From contig NZ_JAPNKA010000001.1 in NCBI RefSeq assembly GCF_026626635.1, forward strand, positions 1,674,001 to 1,738,000: DNA of 64,000 bases, given 5' to 3'. The DNA is from Archangium lansingense. GTDB taxonomy: Bacteria; Myxococcota; Myxococcia; Myxococcales; Myxococcaceae. The notes under the pieces were generated by a model. The model saw only the letters and a program-made list of their open reading frames with translations. It was not told where the DNA came from and did not search any database. The stretch's first letter is position 1. Every line of letters begins with the position of its first letter. Made by a program: the position numbers and the translations under genes. Shown here in pieces: positions 1 to 7,449 of this stretch.

Positions 1-424
1 AGCTGGCCACCCCTCCGGTGGCCGCGATCGCTGCGCCCGCCGTCGCCCGCGCGAGGAACTGACGCCGCTCCTCGTCCACCACCGGGGCCGGGGCTGCGTC
101 CGCCTGGCGGCGATTCAGCCACGCGCTGAGCCTGCGCAGGCCTCCCAGCGACAGCACCCCCAGCAGCAGGTAGACGGCCACGCCCATCCATACCCAGTTG
201 AGCCTCGAGACGATGGCCGCCGTCTCCCCGGGCAGCAGGCGCGGCACGAACCACCCGCCCGTCATGATCGTGGCCAGCAGCCCCATCAGCACCACGCCGG
301 CCCGCCGCCAGTGGGGGTGCTTCGCCGTGTCTCGGAAGAGCCGGCGGTACAGGTAGATGTGCCCCAGCACCACCACCACGTTCATGACGACGAAGAAGAG
401 GATGGATTGCAGAGAGAAGCGCAT
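1..424 (-). CDS. Membrane-anchored metallophosphoesterase, N-terminal part (cut by window edge)
   Basis: An open frame runs from an ATG at 424 to the window edge (141 codons). The visible part begins MRFSLQSILFF and has three hydrophobic segments (about residues 3-20, 43-62 and 75-96). It then shows a twin-arginine-like stretch, RRQFLARATAGAAIAATGG, at about 120-138. A multi-TM N-terminus with an HIYLYRRLFRDT motif followed by a Tat-like stretch is typical of the YaeI-like membrane metallophosphoesterases of myxobacteria. The catalytic domain lies outside the window, so the enzymatic call is inferred from this N-terminal architecture alone. The gene is divergent from the serine hydrolase at 619. 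Confidence 0.65.
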   Translation of the reverse strand, partial: MRFSLQSILFFVVMNVVVVLGHIYLYRRLFRDTAKHPHWRRAGVVLMGLLATIMTGGWFVPRLLPGETAAIVSRLNWVWMGVAVYLLLGVLSLGGLRRLSAWLNRRQADAAPAPVVDEERRQFLARATAGAAIAATGGVAS

Positions 425-618
425 GGCGTTCCGAATACTCACCGGCGCTCCGCGCGCCGCAACCCAATCGTACGTGAAGAAACGTGAAGCCGCTCGCTTG
501 TGCCCACCGTCACCCCATGCCATGAGTCCCTGCTAGCCGCTGCTCTCCGTGAACGCTTCCCACCGCGGCAATCGCCGCACCGCTGAACCGTATATCCGCG
601 CATGAATTGGGAGACCGA

Positions 619-2103
619 ATGAACTGGTTCAATACGCGTGTCGTGAGCGCGCTCGCCGTTTTCGTACTGGTCGTACCCGCCGCCGACGCAGCGACGCGGC
701 AGCAGGAACTGGATCGGCTCGTCACGAAGTACCACCAGCTGCGACAGTTCAACGGCTCGGTGCTCGTCGCCGATGAGAAGGGAGTCGTCCACAAGAAGGG
801 CTACGGCTTCGCGAACTTCGAATGGCAGGTGCCGAATACCCCCGACACGAAGTTCCGCCTCGCCTCCATCACGAAGCAGTTCACCTCGATGGTCATCATG
901 CAGCTCGTCGCCGAGGGAAAGCTCGGACTCGAGGACAAGCTCACGGCGCACCTTCCGGACTATCGCAAGGACACGGGAGACCGCGTCACGATTGCCCAAC
1001 TGCTGAATCACACCTCTGGAATCCCGAGCTACACGTCAGCACCCGGATTCTTCCAGAACGACTCACGCGACCCGTACACCGTCGCGGACTTCGTGAAGAA
1101 GTTCGCCAGCGGCGACCTCGAGTTCGAACCCGGGACGAAGTACGCGTACAACAACTCCGGGTACTTCCTGCTCGGCGCCATCATCGAGAAGGTCACCGGG
1201 AAGACGTACGCGCAGGTGCTGCGGGAGCGCATCTTCGAGCCGCTGGGGATGAAGAGCTCCGGCTACGATGTCTCCGCGACGGTGCTCTCGAAGCGCGCGA
1301 GCGGCTATCAGCCCGGGCCTGACGGGTACGTCAACGCTCCCTACCTCGACATGTCGCTCCCGTACGCTGCCGGCTCCCTGTATTCGACGGTGGAGGACCT
1401 CTATCTCTGGGACCGGGCGCTCTACCTCGACAAGCTGCTGCCCGCGCCGCTCAAGCAGCGGCTGTTCACGCCGGGGCTGAACCAGTACGCCTATGGCTGG
1501 GTCGTGAATCCGCTCAAGCTGCACGATGGCAAGACGGAGCTCGCCACCATCCGCCACAATGGCGGAATCAACGGGTTCAGCACGATCATCGTCCGCGCAC
1601 CTGAACGCAAAGAGCTCGTCGTCCTCCTCGGCAACGCGGCGGACGGCAGGCTCGAAGAGCTCGCGGCCGGGCTGTTCAGCATCCTCCACGGCATGACGCC
1701 CCAGCAGCCCCGGGTGTCGGTTGGAGAGGTCGTGTCGCAGGTCATCGACAAGGCGTCCGTCGCGGAGGGAATCGCCCGCTACAGGGCCTTGAAGGCCACG
1801 AAGGCGAACGAGTACGACTTCTCCGAGGGCCAGTTGAATGGCGCCGGGTATCGGCTTCTCAGAGCCGGGCGCGTGGCGGACGCCATCGAGCTCTTCAAGC
1901 TGAACGTGGAGATGTTTCCGAGTGCGGCGAACCCCTACGACAGCCTGGGTGAGGCGTACCTGGCCAGCGGAAACAAGGAGCAGGCGCTCGCGAACTACCG
2001 CCGGGCCCTGGAGCTGAGCCCTGGCAATAAGGCCGTGGAAGAGCTCATCCGGAAGCTCGAGAGTCCGGCGGGTGACATGCCCGCGTCCAAGGCCGCACCG
2101 TAG
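619..2103 (+). CDS. Secreted serine hydrolase (class C beta-lactamase fold) with C-terminal TPR
   Basis: This is a penicillin-binding/beta-lactamase-fold hydrolase of 494 aa, probably periplasmic or secreted. The ATG at 619 is chosen over an upstream TTG at 607 because GGGAGA lies 4 bases before it. Residues 1-24 form a signal peptide ending in AADA. Serine-hydrolase signatures are visible: SITK (nucleophile Ser near residue 83), a YNN motif in KYAYNNSGYFLLG near 180, and an HNGG motif near 315. The last 90 or so residues form TPR-like helices (LLRAGRVADAIELFKLNVEMF and the following repeat). Family members include esterases, D-aminopeptidases and PBP-like carboxypeptidases; the substrate cannot be read from the sequence. 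Confidence 0.88.
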   Translation: MNWFNTRVVSALAVFVLVVPAADAATRQQELDRLVTKYHQLRQFNGSVLVADEKGVVHKKGYGFANFEWQVPNTPDTKFRLASITKQFTSMVIMQLVAEGKLGLEDKLTAHLPDYRKDTGDRVTIAQLLNHTSGIPSYTSAPGFFQNDSRDPYTVADFVKKFASGDLEFEPGTKYAYNNSGYFLLGAIIEKVTGKTYAQVLRERIFEPLGMKSSGYDVSATVLSKRASGYQPGPDGYVNAPYLDMSLPYAAGSLYSTVEDLYLWDRALYLDKLLPAPLKQRLFTPGLNQYAYGWVVNPLKLHDGKTELATIRHNGGINGFSTIIVRAPERKELVVLLGNAADGRLEELAAGLFSILHGMTPQQPRVSVGEVVSQVIDKASVAEGIARYRALKATKANEYDFSEGQLNGAGYRLLRAGRVADAIELFKLNVEMFPSAANPYDSLGEAYLASGNKEQALANYRRALELSPGNKAVEELIRKLESPAGDMPASKAAP

Positions 2104-2109
2104 CGGCCC

Positions 2110-3012
2110 TCACCCCAGGAGCGCCCGGAGTGTTTCGGGCAGCTCGGGGTGCTGGAAGCGGTAGCCGGCCTCGAGGGCGCGCCGGGGCAGTACCCGCTGG
2201 CCGCCCAGTACCGCCTCGGACATCTCTCCCATCACCGCCTTCAGCACGAAGGCGGGCACCGGCAGCACCGCCGGCCGGTGCAGCACTGTCCCCAGGAGCC
2301 GTGCGAATTCCGCATTCGTCACCGGCTCGGGTGCCGTCACGTTCAGCGGGCCCGTCAGCTTCGGATGCTCCAGTGCGAAGAGCAGCAGACCCAGTGTGTC
2401 CTCTCGGTCCACCCAGCTCATGTACTGCTGCCCCGAACCCATCTTCCCGCCCACCCCCAATCGGAAGACGGGCAGTACCTGCTTGAGCGCACCTCCCTCC
2501 GGGTGCACCACCACGCCAATGCGCGCCATCACCGTGCGGATGTCCGCCGTGGCGGCCTGCTGTGCCTCGGCCTCCCAGTCCCGGCACACCTGGGCGAGGA
2601 AGTCGTCTCCAGGGGGACTGCTCTCCGTGAGCGGCTCGGCGCCTCGATCGCCGTAGTAGCCGATGGCCGAGGCCGACACGAAGTGCCGCACCGTGCCCGC
2701 TGCCCGCATGGCCTCCACCAGCAGTCGTGTGCCCACCACGCGGCTGTCGTAGATGCGCTGGCGCGCCTGCACCGTCCACCGCTGGGCCACTGGCTCGCCC
2801 GCAAGGTGCACCACCGCCTCGACTCCCGCCAGCGCGTCCGGGGACAGCGGCGTGGCCGCGTCGAAGACGGCCCCCGTCACCCCTTGGGGTAGCCGCCCGA
2901 GTGCGCGCTTCACGTCTCGCGCCAGCACGTGCACGTTGTGGCCCTTCTCCAGCAACCGCTGCACGAAGAGGGGACCGAGGAATCCACTGGCTCCGGTGAG
3001 GGCAACCTTCAC
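2110..3012 (-). CDS. TIGR01777-family NAD(P)-dependent epimerase (YfcH-like)
   Basis: 300 aa short-chain epimerase-like protein of the TIGR01777 (YfcH) family. The N-terminus MKVALTGASGFLGPLFVQ is the Rossmann nucleotide-binding motif (GxxGxxG). VVHLAGEPVAQRW near 68-80 and SASAIGYYGDRG near 114-125 are family signatures, and the DUF1731-type C-terminus (LGGQRVLPRRALEAGYRF) is present. The start is a GTG at 3012 that overlaps the stop of the upstream thioredoxin-fold gene (GTGA), so the two are translationally coupled. The physiological substrate of this family is unknown. Confidence 0.88.
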   Translation of the reverse strand: MKVALTGASGFLGPLFVQRLLEKGHNVHVLARDVKRALGRLPQGVTGAVFDAATPLSPDALAGVEAVVHLAGEPVAQRWTVQARQRIYDSRVVGTRLLVEAMRAAGTVRHFVSASAIGYYGDRGAEPLTESSPPGDDFLAQVCRDWEAEAQQAATADIRTVMARIGVVVHPEGGALKQVLPVFRLGVGGKMGSGQQYMSWVDREDTLGLLLFALEHPKLTGPLNVTAPEPVTNAEFARLLGTVLHRPAVLPVPAFVLKAVMGEMSEAVLGGQRVLPRRALEAGYRFQHPELPETLRALLG

Positions 3013-3563
3013 GGGTTCGACTCCTGGGGAATGTCCTTGCCCAGCAGGGCGCCGAGCGTCTGGAAGAAGGTCTTCTGGTCTTCTTCCTTCATCCGCCCAG
3101 AGTACCGGTAGACGAGCGTCCCATGGTCATCCAGTAGCACCACCGAGGACGTCTTGGTGGGGAGGTTCCAGGGCGCTCGCCCCAGCGTGCCCTTCAGGTC
3201 CACCAGGATGGGGATGCCCCACTTCTTCTCCTCGTCGCGCACATGGGACAGCGCGATGCCCCGGGCAGGGAAAAAATCGAACGACTCCAGGTTGGCCACC
3301 GCCACCACGTGCGCCGCGTCCAACAGTCCCAACTCCTGGCCTCGGGAGAAGAGGGCCTCCTTCAAGGGCGAGTTGAGTGTCGTGGAGTGGCGATCCTCAT
3401 AGAAGAGAATGACGGGTTTTCCCCGCCATCGAGAAAGGGCCACTTCCTTTCCGTTGGAACCCCGCAACGTTGCGTCCATCGGTCCTGCCCGTGACTCGGC
3501 GGCGAGTGCCGGACTCGTGGCCAATAGGGCGGCCGTCAGCATGCCAGCAATCCGTTTGGTCAT
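3009..3563 (-). CDS. Exported thioredoxin-fold protein without active-site cysteines
   Basis: 184 aa from the ATG at 3563, which has GGGAG upstream; a longer frame to 3653 lacks this support. Residues 1-22 (MTKRIAGMLTAALLATSPALAA) form a signal peptide. The body (LSRWRGKPVILFYEDRHS, then IPILVDLKGTLGRAPWNLPTKTSSVVLLDDHGTLVYRYSG) has the peroxiredoxin/thioredoxin-like strand order seen in AhpC/TSA and YtfJ-type proteins. No CxxC or peroxidatic Cys is present, so redox catalysis is doubtful. It forms a two-gene operon with the epimerase and is divergent from the carotenoid operon, so its promoter shares the 3564-3676 region with the CarA/CarH operator. Confidence 0.72.
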   Translation of the reverse strand: MTKRIAGMLTAALLATSPALAAESRAGPMDATLRGSNGKEVALSRWRGKPVILFYEDRHSTTLNSPLKEALFSRGQELGLLDAAHVVAVANLESFDFFPARGIALSHVRDEEKKWGIPILVDLKGTLGRAPWNLPTKTSSVVLLDDHGTLVYRYSGRMKEEDQKTFFQTLGALLGKDIPQESNP

Positions 3564-3585
3564 CGGGGACTCCCGTGAACGAAGC

Positions 3586-3637
3586 TTGTACAAACATTGA
3601 ACATCGCCTTGACATAGGCTGGACGCAAAGGTTACCT
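3586..3637 (+). promoter_or_regulatory. CarA/CarH-type operator and promoter of the carotenoid operon
   Basis: Three near-identical pentads, GTACA, GAACA and TGACA, have their ACA cores at 3590, 3601 and 3612, exactly 11 bp apart. A weaker GGACG follows at the same register (3621-3625). The third unit is part of TTGACA at 3609-3614, a consensus -35. A weak -10 (TTACCT, 3632-3637) follows after 17 bp. Direct repeats of 11 bp covering the -35 are the known operator architecture of B12-dependent CarH repressors. The two cognate repressor genes are the last genes of this operon. The crtE start lies 40 bp downstream. Confidence 0.7.
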
Positions 3638-3676
3638 CCACTCCTGAAAGCACCTACCCGCTTGGAGGAAGGTTGT

Positions 3677-4762
3677 ATGGGCCTCACGCCCTACATCGCT
3701 GCACCGCCCGTGCCGGCTCCCTCGGTGGAGCAGGCCTGGCTGCAGTTGGTGCAGGCCCGGGTGGAGGCCTCGCTGGCGGAGTTGTTGGAGCTGCCGGACG
3801 AGTCCAGGTTGGACATTCGTTGGACACAGGCGCTGGGGTACGTGCGCGAGTACGTGTTGCGCCCCACCTGGAGGATGCGCCCGGCGCTGCTGCTGGCGGG
3901 CTACTGCCTGGCCCGGGGCTCGGCGTCGGTGCCGGCCGGGTTGTGGCGCTTCGCCGCGGGGATGGAGCTGCTGCACGCCTTCCAGTCCATCCATGAGGAC
4001 GCGGCGGAGCAGACGGTGCTGCGGCGCGGAGGGCTGACGCTGCACCACGTGCTGGCTCCGGGCGCGACGGGGCAGCACCTGTCGGTGGTGGTGGGGGACC
4101 ATCTCTTCGCCCGCGCCATGGAGACGCTGCTGAGCTCGCAGCTGCCGGGGGCGGCCCAGGCCAGCCGGTACTACCTGCGGCTGTGCCGCTACACCGCGGT
4201 GGGGCGCTACGTGGACCTGGAGCAGGGCGGTGCGCGGCTGGGTCCGGGCGGTGTCGTCCAAGCCCTGCGGCTGGCGCGCATGAAGATGGTGCGCGAGGGC
4301 CTCGCCTCGGCCTTGGTGTGCGGGGGGATGTTGGCCGGAGCGAACGCGGACCTGCGGCTGCGGCTGGCACGGGTGGGCTGTCACGTAGGGCTCGCTTACG
4401 AGCTGCGTGAGCAGCTGCTCGGACTCTTCGGCGAGCCGAGGAGCAGCGAGAAGGCTCCGCGCTGCGACTTCATCCGGGGCCGGCGCACTTTCCCGGTGGT
4501 CGCGGCCTGGTCGCGGGCTGTCCCCGAGGTACGCTGGGAGCTGGAGTCGCTGTGGGGCCTGCCCATCGAACGCAGGGACGAGGCCGCGCTCGCGAGGGTG
4601 CGCCAGTTGGTGGAGGGGGCCGGGGGGCGGAGCGCTACCGAGCGGTTGGTGGCGCGGGCGTCGCACGGGGCCGTGCGTGCGCTGGCGGAGCTGCCCAACC
4701 CCAACGGTCTGCGCGAGCTGGTGCAGGCACTCATCGGCCAGCTGGCCCACCGCATCGCCTGA
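3677..4762 (+). CDS. crtE: Geranylgeranyl diphosphate synthase-like protein CrtE
   Basis: First gene of the carotenoid operon. The ATG at 3677 follows a strong GGAGGAAGG at 3664-3672 and gives 361 aa. It aligns by pattern to trans-prenyl diphosphate synthases: FAAGMELLHAFQSIHEDAAEQ near 93-113, RRGGLTLHHVL just after, and GRRTFPVVAAW near 270. Both Asp-rich metal-binding motifs are degenerate. The first reads HEDAAEQ instead of DDxxD, and the second region reads YELREQLLGLFGE, where the usual pattern is FQxxDDxLD. The locus position matches CrtE of Myxococcus, so the product name is secure, but the loss of Asp residues raises the question of whether this copy is catalytic alone. Confidence 0.82.
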   Translation: MGLTPYIAAPPVPAPSVEQAWLQLVQARVEASLAELLELPDESRLDIRWTQALGYVREYVLRPTWRMRPALLLAGYCLARGSASVPAGLWRFAAGMELLHAFQSIHEDAAEQTVLRRGGLTLHHVLAPGATGQHLSVVVGDHLFARAMETLLSSQLPGAAQASRYYLRLCRYTAVGRYVDLEQGGARLGPGGVVQALRLARMKMVREGLASALVCGGMLAGANADLRLRLARVGCHVGLAYELREQLLGLFGEPRSSEKAPRCDFIRGRRTFPVVAAWSRAVPEVRWELESLWGLPIERRDEAALARVRQLVEGAGGRSATERLVARASHGAVRALAELPNPNGLRELVQALIGQLAHRIA

Positions 4763-4775
4763 GAGGAGACGCACC

Positions 4776-6320
4776 GTGAGGAGTGGCAAGCGACAGGCGG
4801 TGGTGGTGGGCGCGGGCGTCGGCGGACTGGCAGCGGCGGCGCGGCTGGCTCACCAGGGCTTCGACGTCCAGCTCTTCGAGAAGACGGACGGCCCGGGCGG
4901 GCGCTGCAACCGCCTCCAGGTGGACGGCTTCACCTGGGACATCGGCCCCACCATCGTCCTCATGCCCGAGGTCTTCCAGGAGACGTTCGCCGCGCTCGGT
5001 CGGCGCCTGGAGGACTACCTCACCTTCCTGCGGTGCGATCCCAACTACCGCATCCACTACCGCGACGGCTCGGCCATCACCTTCACCTCGGAGCTGTGCG
5101 CCATGGGGCGCGAGCTGGAGCGGATTGAGCCTGGCAGCTACGCGCGCTACCTGGCCTTCCTCGCGCAGGGCCGCACCCAGTACCGCACCAGCCTGGACCA
5201 TCTGGTGGGCCGCAACTACGAGGGCATCTCCGACTACTTCGCGCCCTCGGTGCTGAAGAAGATTTTTCAGGTGCGGGCCCACCGCCGCATGTACGCGGAC
5301 GTCAGCCGCTTCTTCCAGGACGAGCGGCTGCGCGCGGCGATGACCTTCCAGACGATGTACCTGGGAGTGTCGCCCTTTGCCTCGCCAGCGGTGTACGGGC
5401 TGCTGCCATTCACCGAGCTGGGCGTGGGCGTGTGGTTCCCCAAGGGGGGCCTCTACGCGATTCCCCTCGCGCTGGAGAAGGTGGCGCGCGAGGAGGGCGT
5501 GCGGTTGCACTACAGCACGCCGGTCAAGCGCATCCTCACCGAGGGCTCTCGTGCGGTGGGCGTGGAGCTAGCCGACGGGCAGGTGGTGAAGGCAGACGTG
5601 GTGCTGTGTAACGCGGATTTGCCTTACGCGTACGAGAAGCTGCTGGACCCGGGCGTCACCCGGCTCAAGCGCGCGGAGAAGCTGCGCTACACCTCCAGCG
5701 GCTACATGCTCTATCTCGGACTGCGCCGCCGCTACGAGGGGCTGCACCACCACAACGTCGTCTTCGGCAACGACTACAAGGGCTCGTTCGACGACATCTT
5801 CGAGCGCTTCCGCGTCCCCGACGACCCCAGCTTCTACGTCAACGCTCCGGCCCACACGGACCCGAGCCTCGCGCCTCCGGGCAAGGACGCGCTCTACATC
5901 CTGGTGCCGGTGCCGCATCAGCACCCGGGCCTGGACTGGAAGGTGGAGGGCCCGAAGGTGAGGGCCAAGGTGTTCCGGCGCCTGGCCGAGCTGGGCTACC
6001 CGGAGCTGGAGCAGGACATCGAGGTGGAGCGCGTCTACACGCCGGACGACTGGGCCTCCACCTTCAACCTGGCCCGGGGCAGTGCCTTCGGGCTGGCGCA
6101 GAACTTCTTCCAGATTGGCCCCTTCCGCCCCGCCAACCAGGATGCACGGGTGCGGAATCTGTTCTTCGTGGGGGCCTCCACTCAGCCGGGCACCGGTCTT
6201 CCCACGGTGCTCATCTCGGCGCGGCTGGTGGTGGAGCGCATCCTGACCTGGACGGGAGCGACAGACGCGGTGGCGGAGCCCGGGAGTGCCGGGCGCGGAG
6301 TAATCGAGGAGGCAGCATGA
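4776..6320 (+). CDS. crtIb: FAD-dependent carotene desaturase CrtIb
   Basis: 514 aa phytoene desaturase-family flavoprotein. The GTG at 4776 follows GAGAGGAG by 6 bases; the long in-frame extension upstream overlaps crtE and is not coding. The dinucleotide-binding motif VVVGAGVGGLAAAARLA lies at about 9-25. A second family motif, GPGGRCNRLQVDGFTWDIGPT, follows at about 41-61, and the FAD-contacting C-terminus FFVGASTQPGTGLPTVLISA is intact. In Myxococcus two desaturases, CrtIa and CrtIb, cooperate to convert phytoene to lycopene; the partner is encoded at 7446. The gene starts 13 bases after crtE and ends in an ATGA overlap with crtB. Confidence 0.9.
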   Translation: MRSGKRQAVVVGAGVGGLAAAARLAHQGFDVQLFEKTDGPGGRCNRLQVDGFTWDIGPTIVLMPEVFQETFAALGRRLEDYLTFLRCDPNYRIHYRDGSAITFTSELCAMGRELERIEPGSYARYLAFLAQGRTQYRTSLDHLVGRNYEGISDYFAPSVLKKIFQVRAHRRMYADVSRFFQDERLRAAMTFQTMYLGVSPFASPAVYGLLPFTELGVGVWFPKGGLYAIPLALEKVAREEGVRLHYSTPVKRILTEGSRAVGVELADGQVVKADVVLCNADLPYAYEKLLDPGVTRLKRAEKLRYTSSGYMLYLGLRRRYEGLHHHNVVFGNDYKGSFDDIFERFRVPDDPSFYVNAPAHTDPSLAPPGKDALYILVPVPHQHPGLDWKVEGPKVRAKVFRRLAELGYPELEQDIEVERVYTPDDWASTFNLARGSAFGLAQNFFQIGPFRPANQDARVRNLFFVGASTQPGTGLPTVLISARLVVERILTWTGATDAVAEPGSAGRGVIEEAA

Positions 6321-7345
6321 CGAAGAAGCACGACAACACCCTGGTGACCCGTGGTTACGAGATGGCGGAGCGCGTGACGCGTCATCACGCCAAGAGCTTC
6401 TTCTTTGCCTCGTTCATGCTCTTCGGGCTGCGGCGCAAGGCGGCCTTCGCGCTCTATGCCTACTGCCGGCGACTGGACGACATGGTGGATGTGGCGGACG
6501 GGGCGGACCAGGGCGCGGTGCCCGAGGGGCTCGCCGAGCGGCTGGTGCGTGCGCGCCGGGCGGTGGCCGAGCTCTTCCTGGAGACGCCGGAGCTGGGAGA
6601 CCCGCGCATGCCCCCGCCCGCCACGCGCGCCAGCGATGGCGATGGCCCGTGGGATTCGGCGGAGCTCGCTGCCCTGCAGGACGTCATCCACCGCTTCCGC
6701 GTCCCCGAGCAGCCCATGCAGGACCTTATCTCCGGCATGGAGATGGACCTGACGAAGCGCCGCTACGAGAGCTGGGCCGAGCTGGACCTGTACTGCTACC
6801 GGGTGGCCGGTGTGGTGGGCCTGATGATGGCGCCCATGCTGGGCTGCTCGGAGGAGTGGGCGCTCGGGCCGGCGGCGGACCTGGGCCGGGCCATGCAGCT
6901 CACCAACATCCTCCGGGACGTGAAGGAGGACCTGGATCGGGATCGTGTCTACCTGCCCCTGGAGGAGCTGGCGGCCTTCGGCCTCACGGTGGATGACCTG
7001 CGCCGGGGCGTGGTGGATGACCGGTGGCGTGGCTTCATGCGCTTTCAGATCGACCGGGCACGTGCCTACTACTCGCGGGCGGCGGCGGGCATTCCGGCGC
7101 TCACCGGCTTCGGCTGCCAGCGCATGGTGAAGCTGATGGGCTCCATCTACGGGGACATCCTGCGCGTCATCGAGCAGAACGACTACGACGTCTTCAAGGG
7201 ACGGCTGTCGGTGCCGGGCAAGCGCAAGCTGGCGCTGGCTTCCACCATCCTGGTGCGGCCCTCGGCCGTGCTGCCCGCGCCGCCGACGCCCGAGGTGTCG
7301 GTGCCTCTTCTTCCGACGGGGGCCCCCACGGGAGTAAGTCCATGA
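6317..7345 (+). CDS. crtB: Phytoene synthase CrtB
   Basis: 342 aa head-to-head prenyl synthase that condenses two GGPP molecules to phytoene. Both Asp-rich motifs are intact: AYCRRLDDMVD near 46-56 and NILRDVKEDLDRDRVYLP near 196-213. The HAKSFFFAS stretch near 24-32 is the usual N-terminal family block. The ATG at 6317 overlaps the crtIb stop, and the gene's own stop overlaps the small ORF at 7342. The last 35 residues are Pro-rich (PSAVLPAPPTPEVSVPLL) and go beyond the usual end of the family. Confidence 0.94.
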   Translation: MTKKHDNTLVTRGYEMAERVTRHHAKSFFFASFMLFGLRRKAAFALYAYCRRLDDMVDVADGADQGAVPEGLAERLVRARRAVAELFLETPELGDPRMPPPATRASDGDGPWDSAELAALQDVIHRFRVPEQPMQDLISGMEMDLTKRRYESWAELDLYCYRVAGVVGLMMAPMLGCSEEWALGPAADLGRAMQLTNILRDVKEDLDRDRVYLPLEELAAFGLTVDDLRRGVVDDRWRGFMRFQIDRARAYYSRAAAGIPALTGFGCQRMVKLMGSIYGDILRVIEQNDYDVFKGRLSVPGKRKLALASTILVRPSAVLPAPPTPEVSVPLLPTGAPTGVSP

Positions 7346-7449
7346 GCGACGACAAAACGGGTGTCTACCGGCAGTTGCCGGAGAGCCTCCGGACACGGCT
7401 GGTGGAGCGCCTCACCGAGGAGGTCCGGCGCAAGGAGTCCGCGCGATGA
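7342..7449 (+). CDS. 35-aa protein coupled between crtB and crtIa
   Basis: A very small frame, ATG 7342 to TGA 7449, begins MSDDKTGVYRQLPESLR and ends in a charged, helix-prone RTRLVERLTEEVRRKESAR. Its start overlaps the crtB stop (ATGA) and its stop overlaps the crtIa start (ATGA). This is the same coupling used by the neighbouring carotenoid genes. That precision argues for real translation, either as a functional peptide or as a translational bridge between crtB and crtIa. No family is recognised. Confidence 0.6.
   Translation: MSDDKTGVYRQLPESLRTRLVERLTEEVRRKESAR

Noticed and set aside
439..1011. Minus-strand frame overlapping the serine hydrolase start
   Set aside because: Arg-rich shadow translation with no motif; the plus-strand gene has a signal peptide and a complete SxxK motif.
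3632..4789. Long minus-strand frame opposite crtE, and similar long antisense frames opposite many genes
   Set aside because: Typical of very GC-rich DNA; these frames lack ribosome sites and recognisable motifs, while the plus-strand genes have catalytic signatures.
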